Below, one piece after another: positions 1 through 11,600 of a stretch of 64,000 nt of DNA. The DNA is from Pelistega europaea (GTDB taxonomy: Bacteria; Pseudomonadota; Gammaproteobacteria; Burkholderiales; Burkholderiaceae_B): positions 124,001 to 188,000 of the forward strand of contig NZ_JABGBO010000005.1 of the NCBI RefSeq assembly GCF_013133775.1, given 5' to 3'. How positions within the stretch are numbered: position 1 is the first letter of the stretch; each line of letters begins with the position of its first letter. The notes beneath the pieces are model-generated. The model was not told where the DNA came from and did not search any database. It saw only the letters and a program-made list of their open reading frames with translations. The position numbers and the translations under genes were made by a program.

Positions 1-328
1 GTGCCTGAATAAGCAATGTAGACTTACCAATCCCTGGATCACCACCGATAAGCACGACACCACCAGGTACCAACCCACCACCCAATACTCTATCCAATTC
101 TGATAACCCAGTATGAATGCGAGGAATCTCTGCGGCGACAACCTCTGATAACACTTTCACAGGAGCAGCCTGTGCTAGATGAGTAAACCGATTATTACTT
201 GCAGCCGAAGGTTTCTCAACAAACTCAACCAACGTATTCCAACTATGACAATGAGGACATTGACCTTGCCATTTGGAGCTTACACCACCACATTCTTGAC
301 ATACAAAGCTAACTTTCGCTTTTGCCAT
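1..328 (-). CDS. radA: DNA repair protein RadA, N-terminal part (runs off the window)
   Basis: The reverse strand from the ATG at 328 encodes the start of RadA/Sms, the RecA-like ATPase that promotes branch migration during recombinational repair. The N-terminal four-cysteine zinc finger is visible (CQECGG, then CPHC), followed by the linker typical of RadA and a Walker A motif GGDPGIGKST close to the window edge. Only about 109 codons are present; the rest lies before position 1. It is 74 bp downstream of alr on the same strand, so the two are probably co-transcribed, an order I know from other Burkholderiales. Identification is firm; the catalytic core cannot be checked here. Confidence 0.95.
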   Translation of the reverse strand, partial: MAKAKVSFVCQECGGVSSKWQGQCPHCHSWNTLVEFVEKPSAASNNRFTHLAQAAPVKVLSEVVAAEIPRIHTGLSELDRVLGGGLVPGGVVLIGGDPGIGKSTLLIQA

Positions 329-402
329 TAAAAATTCCTATTCATTATTGGACTCATAGGTAAACTGTAGTTTTACCTCGTTATCTCATCTTTCACCTAT
401 TG

Positions 403-1617
403 TTATACCACTTTGAGTGGCACTCGTCTTGCCAAGTTACACATCATCTCATAACCAATGCGACCCGCTTTATCTGCAACCTCATCAATACTAGGACCAC
501 CTTTCCCCCATAGGACAACTTTAGAACCAATACCTGCAGAAGGAATATGGGAAATATCAATATTCATCATATCCATAGAAACTCTACCTACCACATGAGC
601 AGGTACACCATCAACGGTAACAGGTGTCCCAAACGGCGCACTACGGGGATAACCATCGGCATAACCACATGCAATAACAGCAACACGCATCGGCTTATCC
701 GCTGTAAATGTTGACCCATACCCTACACTATCCCCTGCCTTAATATCTTGCACAGCAATAATATCGGCAATAAGTGTCATCGTAGGTTGAAACTGGACAT
801 CTGGTAAATCAATAACAGATGCAGTTGCGGTGATATTTCCCTCTGCTGTCAAGGCAATAGGGGTAGTATCAAAAGGTACTGAACCATATAGACAAATACC
901 AGGACGAACCCAATTTTCATGATGCTGCAGGGTTAATTGAGGATAACGTACACTGGCAGCAGAATTACAAATACTCAAGGGGCCATCTGTGAACAAATGC
1001 TTGACACCTAATATATCCTCAGCGGCTTGCACCACATAATCTTGATCTAAATCTGCATTGGCAAAATGACTCATACAACCAATTCGTCCAACAATGCCTT
1101 GCACTTGTAAATGTTTTAAATCCGTCAATATGTCTAGTGCTTGATAAGATTTAAAACCTAGGCGATTCATACCTGTGTTAAATTTCATCATCACATCAAT
1201 GGGCTTGCCTACTGATTTAGCTTGTTGTAGCAATTCAAGCTGATAACGAGAATGAATAGCAGTAGTAATATGGTAGTGCTGCAGCACCTCAATATCTTCT
1301 GCGTGAAAAAAACCTTCTAATAACAGTATTGGTTTAGTCCAGCCATTATCACGACAAAGAACAGCATCCGCAATATCAATCATGCCCAAACCATCTGCTT
1401 GAGCAAACCCCTTGAGGGCATTTAACGTACCATGACCATAGGCATTTGCCTTGATAACAGCAAATGCTTTGACACTTGGCAAACAAGAAAGTGTTTTTTC
1501 TTGAGAAGCAACAGAGGCAGCTATCTGAGACTGCAAAGTTCGAATTCTCTCTTGTACTTGTGCTAAATTATGCGCCATGGCTTGTGTCGAAATCACGGCT
1601 TGTATAGGACGAGGCAT
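403..1617 (-). CDS. alr: Alanine racemase
   Basis: PLP-dependent racemase that makes D-alanine for peptidoglycan in the cytoplasm. At 404 aa it is somewhat longer than typical Alr (about 360). The PLP-binding lysine is about residue 56 in AVIKANAYGHG, and the C-terminal beta domain carries GYGSTF and GRVSMDMMNIDI, both characteristic. A GGAG motif lies 9 nt before the ATG. The extra length is mostly an expanded segment at about residues 27-48 near the N-terminus, rich in Q, S and A. radA follows on the same strand. The divergent neighbour is another racemase-family gene, but there is no sign of a shared operon. dadA, which consumes D-alanine, lies 38 kb away. Confidence 0.96.
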   Translation of the reverse strand: MPRPIQAVISTQAMAHNLAQVQERIRTLQSQIAASVASQEKTLSCLPSVKAFAVIKANAYGHGTLNALKGFAQADGLGMIDIADAVLCRDNGWTKPILLLEGFFHAEDIEVLQHYHITTAIHSRYQLELLQQAKSVGKPIDVMMKFNTGMNRLGFKSYQALDILTDLKHLQVQGIVGRIGCMSHFANADLDQDYVVQAAEDILGVKHLFTDGPLSICNSAASVRYPQLTLQHHENWVRPGICLYGSVPFDTTPIALTAEGNITATASVIDLPDVQFQPTMTLIADIIAVQDIKAGDSVGYGSTFTADKPMRVAVIACGYADGYPRSAPFGTPVTVDGVPAHVVGRVSMDMMNIDISHIPSAGIGSKVVLWGKGGPSIDEVADKAGRIGYEMMCNLARRVPLKVV

Positions 1618-1670
1618 AACGGAAATCTCCGAAAATACAAAAATGCCCCTATTATAAATCTATTCAAACA

Positions 1671-1766
1671 AAATCCTAAATCCACACGCCTTCACCACAT
1701 TAAATATCGTTTTAAACGAAATCCTAAATCCACATGACTTCACCACATTAAATATCGTTTCAGACG
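1671..1766. repeat. Two-copy 48-bp tandem repeat between alr and the racemase gene
   Basis: Copy 1 is 1671-1718 and copy 2 is 1719-1766, nearly identical (AAATCCTAAATCCACA... in each, with a few substitutions). It fills most of the spacer between two divergent genes. It encodes no plausible peptide. It belongs to the window-wide set of intergenic tandem duplications. Confidence 0.9.
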
Positions 1767-1903
1767 CAGGATTACCTGCCTCTGAATATCTATAAGGAAT
1801 AACCCCTAGTCATTTCACCTATGAAGTGCTATGATGTCGTTCTCATTGCCAAGCTCGTATAGAGTTCGTGCAATGTTTGTCTTTTTTCTTTATTCACATT
1901 ATC

Positions 1904-2593
1904 ATGAAAAAAATTATTGGTATTCTTGGCGGTATGGGACCTGCAGCAACAGCAGATATGTTCCAAAAATTTATTCAGTTGACGCCTGCCACAAAAGATC
2001 AAGAACATATCCCTCTATTAATTTCTTCTATTCCTGACATTCCTGACCGTAGCACTTGTATTCTTGAGGGGGGTGAATCACCCTTGCCTGCCATGCAAGA
2101 CTATGTCAATCGTTTAGTTCAGGGAGGAGCTCAAGCTATTGTCATTGCGTGCAATACCGCACACTACTGGCACAAAGACCTACAGTCTACTTGCCCTGTC
2201 CCTATCGTAAGTATGATTGAAACAACGGCAGAAGCTGCACTGACTAGTGGGCTTAAACACATTGGTATTCTTGCTACCAATGCCACACTGGCTACAGGTC
2301 TTTACAAAAAAGAACTAGAGAAACGCGGACTTAACTATATTCAACCCGACGAGGATAGTCAAGCACTCGTTATGGAAAGTATTTATGCTCTGAAAGGGGG
2401 CGATAGTGCTAGAGCAAAAGCCTTGATGCAAGCTCAAAAAGATGCTCTGTTTGCCAAAGGAGCTGATGCTATTATTTTAGGCTGTACAGAAGTGCCTATC
2501 CTATTAGCCGACGAAGCCAAAAAAGAACCTCATCGTTATCTTGATGCAACACTTATCTTAGTAAAAAGGATGATTGATTGGTATAACCAGTAA
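1904..2593 (+). CDS. Aspartate/glutamate racemase family protein
   Basis: A cofactor-independent amino-acid racemase of the Asp/Glu racemase superfamily (aspartate racemase/YgeA type), 229 aa. Both catalytic cysteines are in their conserved settings, IACNTAHYW in the first half and LGCTEVPILL in the second, and the N-terminus MKKIIGILGGMGPAAT is the usual family start. I chose the ATG at 1904 because homologs begin here. A GTG at 1868 would add 12 unconserved residues. No clear Shine-Dalgarno precedes either start. The substrate (aspartate, glutamate or another amino acid) cannot be read from sequence. The 3' end is 3 bp from the end of the convergent yigZ. Confidence 0.9.
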   Translation: MKKIIGILGGMGPAATADMFQKFIQLTPATKDQEHIPLLISSIPDIPDRSTCILEGGESPLPAMQDYVNRLVQGGAQAIVIACNTAHYWHKDLQSTCPVPIVSMIETTAEAALTSGLKHIGILATNATLATGLYKKELEKRGLNYIQPDEDSQALVMESIYALKGGDSARAKALMQAQKDALFAKGADAIILGCTEVPILLADEAKKEPHRYLDATLILVKRMIDWYNQ

Positions 2594-2596
2594 ATT

Positions 2597-3184
2597 CTAT
2601 GCTTCAAGCATAACCCAACTCCCTTTACCTCGAGTTAGATTGACATACAGTTGCTCTAACTCCCCCACCCTCTCTTTGGGAATACTTAAAGTCCAAACAA
2701 CACCTTGTTCATTAAAGTCTTCGGCAATCAGTCCGATGCCATCTTGCAATAAACGAGACTTAATCATCGCCATTTCTGAAAACAAAGCTGAGCATATGAT
2801 TTGTGTCTTGGGGATAATTTTCTCTTTGACACCAAGGTCAAGGCACTTTGCCGCTGTGCCACCATAAGCTCGTACCAAACCTCCTGTACCTAGCTTAATA
2901 CCACCATAATAGCGGATGACAAGCACTGCTGTATTAACCAGCTCTTTTCCCTCTATAGCCTGTAAAATGGGACGTCCAGCAGTCCCCCCTGGCTCTCCAT
3001 CATCATTAAAACGATAACTTTGTTCTAGCTTAAATGCCCAACAATTATGCGTAGCGTCTGACTGATGATGCTGTTGGAAAAATACTAATGCCTCTTCTGC
3101 ACTTGCGACAGGAGCCGCATGTGCAATAAAAAGGCTTTTTTTAATAGTTTCTTCAAACGAAACAGGAGCAACTAAACGGAACAC
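2597..3184 (-). CDS. yigZ: YigZ/IMPACT family protein
   Basis: A 195-aa member of the YigZ (UPF0029/IMPACT) family. The diagnostic segment is present: FNDDGEPGGTAGRPIL followed by VIRYYGGIKLGTGGLVRAYG, and the N-terminal FIAHAAPV block is also typical. Eukaryotic relatives inhibit the Gcn2 kinase. The bacterial proteins have a ribosomal-protein-S5-like fold plus an EF-G-domain-V-like fold, with no settled function. The start is a GTG at 3184; no in-frame ATG precedes the conserved N-terminus. A weak AAGGA lies about 12 nt upstream. It lies downstream of ybiT, separated by a triple 44-bp repeat. Confidence 0.9.
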   Translation of the reverse strand: MFRLVAPVSFEETIKKSLFIAHAAPVASAEEALVFFQQHHQSDATHNCWAFKLEQSYRFNDDGEPGGTAGRPILQAIEGKELVNTAVLVIRYYGGIKLGTGGLVRAYGGTAAKCLDLGVKEKIIPKTQIICSALFSEMAMIKSRLLQDGIGLIAEDFNEQGVVWTLSIPKERVGELEQLYVNLTRGKGSWVMLEA

Positions 3185-3211
3185 AGGTATCTAATTTCCT
3201 TTGGAGAGAGT

Positions 3212-3340
3212 CTAATTACTTAGACAAAAGTACATCACTACTTTAATGAAAATGCCTAATTACTTAGACAAAAGTACATCACTACTTTAATGAAAATGCC
3301 CAATTACTTTAACAAAAGAGCATCACTACTTTAGTAGTAA
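3212..3340. repeat. Three-copy 44-bp tandem repeat between ybiT and yigZ
   Basis: Units begin at 3212, 3256 and 3300. The first two are identical over 44 bp (CTAATTACTTAGACAAAAGT...); the third diverges and ends in a short ACTACTTTAGTAGT palindrome. It lies just past the ybiT stop codon and ahead of the yigZ GTG. Confidence 0.9.
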
Positions 3341-3355
3341 AAATGGATTGAATGC

Positions 3356-4954
3356 TTACTCAATACCTCGAGATGCAAGATACTCTTCATAATTGCCCAT
3401 ATAGTCAATTAACTCCCCACTCGGCATAATTTCAATAATACGAGTAGCCAGTCCAGAGACAAACTCACGGTCATGAGACACAAAGATTAAAGTACCTTGA
3501 TATTTTTCTAAAGCTAGCTGTAAAGACTCTATCGATTCCATATCCAAATGGTTGGTTGGCTCATCCATTAATAATACATTATGGCGACCTAACATCAAAC
3601 GCCCAAAGAACATACGATTCTTTTCACCCCCCGATAGAACCTTGACATCTTTCACAATATCATCCGCTGAGAATAATAAACGCCCTAGTACTGAGCGGAT
3701 TTGCTGATCTTCATCACCCTCTTGACGATAATCTGCCATCCAATCAAAAAGGTTTTTGCTCTGTGCAAAAGCATCCGATACATCTTGAGCCATATAGCCT
3801 ATATCCGCATTGTCTGACCATTTCATACTACCGCTATCAGGCACTAAATCTTGAGCAAATAGACGTAGTAGTGTTGTCTTACCCACCCCATTTGCACCAA
3901 TAATAGCTATCTTTTGACCAGCTTCTACCATAGCGGAAAAGTCTTTAATTACAGGTTTGTCATAGGATTTGCTCACTTTCTCTGCAGTCACTGCAAGACG
4001 GTGCATGGCCTTTTTCTGTTCAAAACGAATAAAAGGATTCTGACGTGATGAAGGTTTGACTTCTACTTGCTCAGACTTAATGCGGTCAATTTGTTTTAAA
4101 CGTGAAGTTGCTTGACGGGATTTAGACTTGTTGGCGGCAAAACGACGGACAAAATCCTGCAACTCTGAAATACGTTCTTTGGCCTTTGCATTATCTGCAA
4201 TAAGACGTTCACGTGCCTGTGCAGAAGCCAACATATAGTCATCATAGTTTCCAGGATAAATACGGATTTCACCATAATCTAAATCCGCCATATGAGTACA
4301 TACTGCATTCAAAAAATGGCGGTCATGACTAATAATAATCATGGTGCTTTGGTAACTATTGATGATATTTTCTAGCCAGCGAATAGTATTAATATCCAAG
4401 TTATTGGTAGGCTCATCCAACAATAGCACATCAGGATTAGAAAAAAGGGCTTGAGCGAGTAGCACTCGTAATTTCCAACCTGGGGCAATTTCTCGCATTA
4501 AAAGATTATGCTGTTCTACTGGAATTTCCAATCCTAGCAACAACTCCCCTGCTCGTGCTTCAGCCGTGTAACCATCATATTCTGCAAACTTGGCCTCTAG
4601 TTCAGCAGCGTGCATATAATCTTCATCGGTGGCATCAGGATTCGCATAAATCGCATCACGGGCAGTCATAGCGTCCCACATTTCTTTGTGCCCCATCAAC
4701 ACCACATCTAGTACACGAACCTCTTCATAAGCAAATTGGTCTTGACGCAATTTACCCAAGCGGATGCCAGGATCTAGGGAAACATTGCCTGAAGTAGGCT
4801 CTAGGTCTCCACCGATAATCTTCATAAAGGTTGATTTACCCGAGCCATTAGCTCCAATTAAGCCATAGCGATTGCCGCCGCCAAATTTTACACTAACATT
4901 CTCAAATAAAGGCTTAGGGCCAAATTGAATGGTCAAGTTCGCCGTTGAAATCAC
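3356..4954 (-). CDS. ybiT: ABC-F family ATPase YbiT
   Basis: A duplicated ATPase of the ABC-F class, the soluble ribosome-associated proteins without membrane domains. Family assignment to YbiT rests on [20 protein letters not shown] near the N-terminus, [14 protein letters not shown], two LDEPTN-type Walker B motifs, and the terminal segment ending SRGIE, all as I recall from E. coli YbiT. The length of 532 aa also fits. I place the start at the GTG at 4954, which has a strong AAGAGAGG site 7 nt upstream. The ATG 72 nt further upstream would add 24 unconserved residues. It lies downstream of tadA-ldcA on the same strand. Confidence 0.93.
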   Translation of the reverse strand: MISTANLTIQFGPKPLFENVSVKFGGGNRYGLIGANGSGKSTFMKIIGGDLEPTSGNVSLDPGIRLGKLRQDQFAYEEVRVLDVVLMGHKEMWDAMTARDAIYANPDATDEDYMHAAELEAKFAEYDGYTAEARAGELLLGLEIPVEQHNLLMREIAPGWKLRVLLAQALFSNPDVLLLDEPTNNLDINTIRWLENIINSYQSTMIIISHDRHFLNAVCTHMADLDYGEIRIYPGNYDDYMLASAQARERLIADNAKAKERISELQDFVRRFAANKSKSRQATSRLKQIDRIKSEQVEVKPSSRQNPFIRFEQKKAMHRLAVTAEKVSKSYDKPVIKDFSAMVEAGQKIAIIGANGVGKTTLLRLFAQDLVPDSGSMKWSDNADIGYMAQDVSDAFAQSKNLFDWMADYRQEGDEDQQIRSVLGRLLFSADDIVKDVKVLSGGEKNRMFFGRLMLGRHNVLLMDEPTNHLDMESIESLQLALEKYQGTLIFVSHDREFVSGLATRIIEIMPSGELIDYMGNYEEYLASRGIE

Positions 4955-4961
4955 AATTTTA

Positions 4962-4970
4962 TCCTCTCTT
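4962..4970 (-). promoter_or_regulatory. Shine-Dalgarno that fixes the ybiT GTG start
   Basis: On the reverse strand AAGAGAGGA is followed, 7 nt after the core, by GTG (4954-4952). The upstream in-frame ATG has no comparable site. Confidence 0.7.
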
Positions 4971-5098
4971 AATACCAACGGGGCATTATAGCGTATTAAA
5001 GAGAGTCTTTGTGATGCTTTCGCCAAGCGTCAATGTTGCACACCATCACAGTGGCAAAAGCATCTGAGAGACTTAAGTGCTGGAGTGGTAAGAGTCAC

Positions 5099-6704
<1,606 letters not shown>

Positions 6705-6888
6705 TTAGCAGTAAAAATTTCTAATTTCGCTAAGCATAAAGTACCTCTAAATCCGAGTCAACTGTACATAACTTACCTCTCAATAGGACATTTTTGTCAC
6801 AGTGATTACTTAAACACACATGAACCTTGATTATCCCATCAAATAGCCAAAATCTATCAAAACAATTTAAAAATAAAATTTTACTATC

Positions 6889-6913
6889 ATAGTAATAAAC
6901 TATAGAATTCTAT
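6889..6913. promoter_or_regulatory. OxyR-like site upstream of catalase
   Basis: ATAG-N7-CTAT at 6889-6903 matches the half-site of the OxyR consensus, and overlaps a perfect palindrome ATAGAATTCTAT (6902-6913). It sits about 30-55 bp before the katA start. Placement near a catalase gene makes peroxide regulation likely, but this is inference from motif and context. Confidence 0.5.
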
Positions 6914-6942
6914 TTGCAATAGTTTTTAACAAAGGAAATGCT

Positions 6943-8421
6943 ATGAGTGATTCTTCAAAAAATATCCCTGCACAATGCCCTGTCACCCACTTAACCACTG
7001 CTTTTGGTGCCCCTGTTGTGGATAATCAAAACAGCCTTACTGCTGGTCCACGAGGCCCTCTACTCGCTCAAGATCTATGGCTAAACGAAAAACTTGCCAA
7101 CTTCGTTCGAGAAGTAATTCCTGAACGCCGTATGCACGCTAAAGGGTCTGGTGCTTTCGGTACCTTTACTGTCACCAATGACATTACTAAATACACTCGT
7201 GCCAAGATTTTTAGCGAAGTGGGTAAAAAAACAGAAATGTTTGCTCGCTTTACTACCGTCGCAGGTGAGCGTGGTGCAGCTGATGCAGAGCGTGATATTC
7301 GTGGCTTTGCCCTTAAATTCTATACAGAGGAAGGTAACTGGGACTTAGTTGGGAACAATACCCCGGTCTTTTTTATTCGTGATCCGCGTAAATTCCCTGA
7401 TTTAAACAAGGCAGTTAAACGCGACCCCCGCACCAACCTACGCAGTGCAACTTATAACTGGGATTTCTGGACATTATTACCCGAAGCACTCCACCAAGTC
7501 ACTATTGTGATGTCTGATCGTGGCATTCCTGCTAGCTACCGCCATATGCATGGGTATGGCTCTCATACTTATAGCTTTATTAATGCCAATAATGAACGCT
7601 TCTGGGTGAAATTCCACTTTCATACCCAGCAAGGCATCAAAAATCTTACCGATGCAGAAGCAGAGGCATTAATCGGCAAAGACCGTGAAAGTCATCAGCG
7701 TGATTTATACGAAGCTATTGAACGTGGCGATTATCCCAAATGGACAATGTATGTCCAAATCATGCCTGAAGAAGATGCAGAAAAAGTACCTTATCACCCC
7801 TTTGATTTAACCAAAGTATGGCCCAAAGCAGACTATCCTCTTATTGAAGTCGGTGAGTTTGAACTCAATCGTAACCCTGAAAACTTCTTCATGGATGTAG
7901 AGCAATCGGCTTTTGCACCAAGTAATCTGGTTCCTGGTATTAGCGTCTCACCAGACCGTATGTTACAAGCTCGTTTATTTAACTATGCAGACGCTCAACG
8001 TTATCGTTTAGGAGTAAATTATCATCAAATTCCAGTCAATCGCGCCCGCTGCCCTGTTCACAGCAATCATCGAGATGGTCAAGGTCGTGTCGATGGCAAC
8101 TATGGCAGTACCTTACACTATGAACCCAACAGTTTTGGGCAATGGCAAGAACAGCCTCAATACAAAGAGCCTCCACTAAAAATCTCGGGTGATGCTGCTC
8201 ACTGGGATTTCCGTGAGGACGACAATGACTATTTCTCTCAGCCTCGTGCATTGTTTAAGCTCATGAGTGCAGAACAACGCCAAACCTTATTTGAAAATAC
8301 TGCTCGTGCAATGGGTGATGTTCCTGATTTCATTAAAGAGCGTCATATCAATAACTGCATGAAATGTGACCCTGAATATGGTGAGGGTGTAAGAAAAGCC
8401 ATTGAGGCACTGAAAAATTAA
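6943..8421 (+). CDS. katA: Monofunctional heme catalase
   Basis: Small-subunit haem catalase that disproportionates hydrogen peroxide, 492 aa. The catalytic histidine is about residue 65 in [12 protein letters not shown], the distal asparagine is in [12 protein letters not shown], and the proximal haem tyrosine is in [20 protein letters not shown] lies 6 nt before the ATG. It is a single transcription unit with an OxyR-like site upstream. Which of the kat names applies in this organism is a convention. Confidence 0.97.
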   Translation: MSDSSKNIPAQCPVTHLTTAFGAPVVDNQNSLTAGPRGPLLAQDLWLNEKLANFVREVIPERRMHAKGSGAFGTFTVTNDITKYTRAKIFSEVGKKTEMFARFTTVAGERGAADAERDIRGFALKFYTEEGNWDLVGNNTPVFFIRDPRKFPDLNKAVKRDPRTNLRSATYNWDFWTLLPEALHQVTIVMSDRGIPASYRHMHGYGSHTYSFINANNERFWVKFHFHTQQGIKNLTDAEAEALIGKDRESHQRDLYEAIERGDYPKWTMYVQIMPEEDAEKVPYHPFDLTKVWPKADYPLIEVGEFELNRNPENFFMDVEQSAFAPSNLVPGISVSPDRMLQARLFNYADAQRYRLGVNYHQIPVNRARCPVHSNHRDGQGRVDGNYGSTLHYEPNSFGQWQEQPQYKEPPLKISGDAAHWDFREDDNDYFSQPRALFKLMSAEQRQTLFENTARAMGDVPDFIKERHINNCMKCDPEYGEGVRKAIEALKN

Positions 8422-8453
8422 ATTTAAGATATTTATCAGACCGTGCCGTAGAA

Positions 8454-8473
8454 CCTCGTCGTTTACGGCGAGG
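8454..8473 (+). terminator. Hairpin after katA
   Basis: CCTCG...CGAGG stem with a short loop about 30 bp past the stop codon, not followed by a T run. An overlapping alternative stem (GCCGTA with TACGGC) uses part of the same bases. A possible Rho-independent terminator of moderate quality. Confidence 0.4.
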
Positions 8474-8565
8474 ATATAAGGCATGCACTGCAAAGCATAT
8501 CTTTACTATGACTGCAAGACACTAGCAGAGAGATGTCGGTAGTTATTGTTAAATTTAGGAAAATA

Positions 8566-8591
8566 GGGATAGAAGATTACTCTCCTATCCC
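8566..8591. terminator. Intergenic hairpin between the katA and autotransporter 3' ends
   Basis: GGGATAG pairs with CTATCCC around a 12-nt loop. It lies between converging genes. Confidence 0.35.
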
Positions 8592-8626
8592 CTGCTCATT
8601 TACAAATTTCACTCTTTTAAAGAGGG

Positions 8627-8647
8627 TAAAAGGGCTACTTCTGCCCT
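8627..8647 (-). terminator. Terminator of the autotransporter gene
   Basis: On the reverse strand AGGGC, a 7-nt loop, then GCCCTTTT: a short GC stem with a T run, 29 bp past the stop codon. Confidence 0.6.
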
Positions 8648-8675
8648 CTACCCAGCGATACATACAACAAATCAA

Positions 8676-11600
8676 TTAAAACACTACACGTAGATTCAAC
8701 TGTACTTGTTGGTCGATATAGCGCTTACCAAAGTGGGTGTTGTAGCGTAAGGTTACAGCGCTATTATTTGTAGGAGCAAACTCAGCACGTACGCCAGCCG
8801 TACCAATCACGCTAGGACGCTCTATACCATAGACGGGCATTGTTTCACCCGGAAGCACAGTAAAACCGGCTTTAAGTTTTGGTTTTTTATCCAATGTTTC
8901 TACCCCTACAGCAAGAGTACCACCAAGTTTCCAGCGATCTCCTAAACGGAAATCACCGTCCACACCCGCTTGCAACAAGAGTGAATCAAAGTTTTGCTTA
9001 CGTACATCTAAACGAGTAGAACCACCTTTCTCACTAAAACTATGCATCTTCACTAGATGATAATTTGCACGAACAAATGGACTGACTCGGTATTTATCAT
9101 CACCCATGTAGTAACGTAACCCTAATGAAGCATAAGCAATATCTGCATGGTATTTGCCCTCATTAGAGACACCTAATACTGATTGATAACGAGTGCCTTT
9201 CAACGAACTATGCCCATAGCCAAGCTGTCCTTCAAGTGCCATTTTTGGTGTAAACAACCACTCCCCATAGAGTCCAGCTTGCCATGTGTTGGAAGTAAGT
9301 TTCTCATCAAGCACGGCTTCTGTTGTACGAGCTTTACTTGATAAATAGGCAACTGATGCACCGATATGCCCTTTATCAAAGTATTTTGTTGCACCAAGCA
9401 CAAAACCATTATGATGAGTTTTATAACTAGACAAGCCTAAGTAGCCATGGTTACCACTATCAGCCTTGGTTTTACCCCAAGCCCCGATATAGCGGCCCCA
9501 TACGTGGGTATCACGGTGAGAATCTTTCTCATCCAATGCAACAAAACCTGTTGGTATGTTATCTGCAATTAAACGGCTTGCCTCTATCAGCATATTACCT
9601 GTATTAGCGTAAAGTACAGGAGCAATTTGAGTTGCAGCCGTACGAACCAGAGTAAGACTAGGCAACTTGCCAAAATCTTTAGCAAGCTCAACAGCTGAAT
9701 TATCACCTACCAAGGCTCTATCAATCACATCATCAACCAAATGGGCAACTGCTATACTTTCATTAGATGGACTGCTCACATTAGGTGTGGGATTTGCTTC
9801 ATTAGAGACTGGATTTGCTGATGTACTATTACTTCCCTCGTCGGAATTAACAGCTTCCTCTACACTCACCGCTCTCTTCACTCGCATATTCAACGACTTA
9901 AGATTATTGCCATTACCCTCTTCCAAAGAATTGCCATCTTTATCTTTACCCGCATGGTATTCTTCAAAAGTAAACAATGCGCTATTATCTTCTATACTAG
10001 CGAATTTACCCTGTAACGCATAACTATCAGCAATGCCGTCATTACGGTCATAACCGTCACAATTTTGCCCTACAAATGCGTCATCACCGCATTGGTAAAT
10101 AGTGCTTTTAACACTTACAATATCATTAATCACCCATGCTTCTTTTTCAGCGGTTGCTTTATCCAATAAAGACGAATCAATAACTAGTTTTGCTTCGGAC
10201 ACGTTAAGGTTAGCATTTTCCACCACTAATGCCCCATAGGCCTCTGGAGAGCGAATACCAACTTTTAAAGTCTTACCAGCTAAGCTCACTACAGGTTGCT
10301 CTCTATCATCATTATGCAAGGAAATCGCATCATTATTAGGTGCTTGATAGACCAGCTTGTTATGTAATTCCATATAAGACGGCAATTCCATCCTATTCGC
10401 CATAATACGGCTAGGTTGATTAACGAGTAATCTTTCTACACCAGCCACTGTATAGTCCACCACAAGGGGGGCTGCTGTAGGTGCGGTGACATTTTCTCCT
10501 AGCACCAACTCATCTTCACCCTCACCTAAATCTAAGGTATGGTCGGTCACATTAATGCGAACTGATTCATCACCGATAACAACTTTATCATTACCCGCTC
10601 TTAAATCAATATCACCATTAATGATAGAATTTTGTCCGATGTAAAGCACATTATTTGCATCATCTCCTAATACAGCATGCGATTTTCTAGTTTCTACACT
10701 GCCATCATCTTTAAGTACTTTGACGGCAAAGCCATTTGCATTAAGGATGGTATTTTCCAATCTAACAGTCGTATTACCTTGAATATTTAAGGCAGTCACA
10801 AAGCCATTGACGATACTATTAGTAAGCGTCAAATCCTTATTGGCAACTAACGCTCCATTCGCTACCCCTACACCATTGATAATAGTGTGATCAATCGTAT
10901 TATCCACTGCAGTATAGCTACTGTCTCGACCACTAATAGGTGCATTGATAATCTTATACTCTACACCACCAATCGTTTGAGTACTATTCTCGGCTGACTC
11001 AATACGGTCAACTACACCGTATGGAGCAGAGGCTAAAGCATCAGTAGAAGAACTAGTATTAGGTAATTCAACAACGCCATCTTCTGATGCAACGACGGGC
11101 ATATCAACATGGTACACATCCTTAAGATGGTTGTTTAACTTAATCAGCTTTTCATTAAGTTGTTTAATTTGCTCGTTATAAAATGCAAGATACTGGTTAT
11201 AAATAACTTTAAAGCCACTATCTCCATTTAATGACTGGATAAGTCCTGCAAGTGCTTGTTGTTGATTTATTAGTTTGTTTTTCTGAGCTAAAATCTCAGT
11301 TCTATTAGATTCATCACGCCATTTCGCTTTAGGAAGCCATTCATCTTCATAACTTAACTTAAAAGTATCCGCTGTCTTAGTATCAGTAAGCGCTTCATTT
11401 AATTTGAAATATAAATCAATACGCTGATCATCAGTTAATGTATTACTCACACTACCATAGGCTTTTTCAACTTTCTTAATATCGCTAACCGCAAAATCCC
11501 TATACGTACTTAGAATCTTCCCATCATTTCTTTTGTAATGTTCATTTAGACTTTTCATATCCTCCGCTAATTCACTTAATTTAGTGGAGCTTTCAGGATT

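Noticed and set aside
1831-2037. 68-aa forward ORF overlapping the racemase start
   Set aside because: Different frame from the conserved racemase and no homology signal; a shadow.
9667-10023. 118-aa forward ORF inside the autotransporter
   Set aside because: Antisense shadow of the passenger linker; composition follows the complementary strand.
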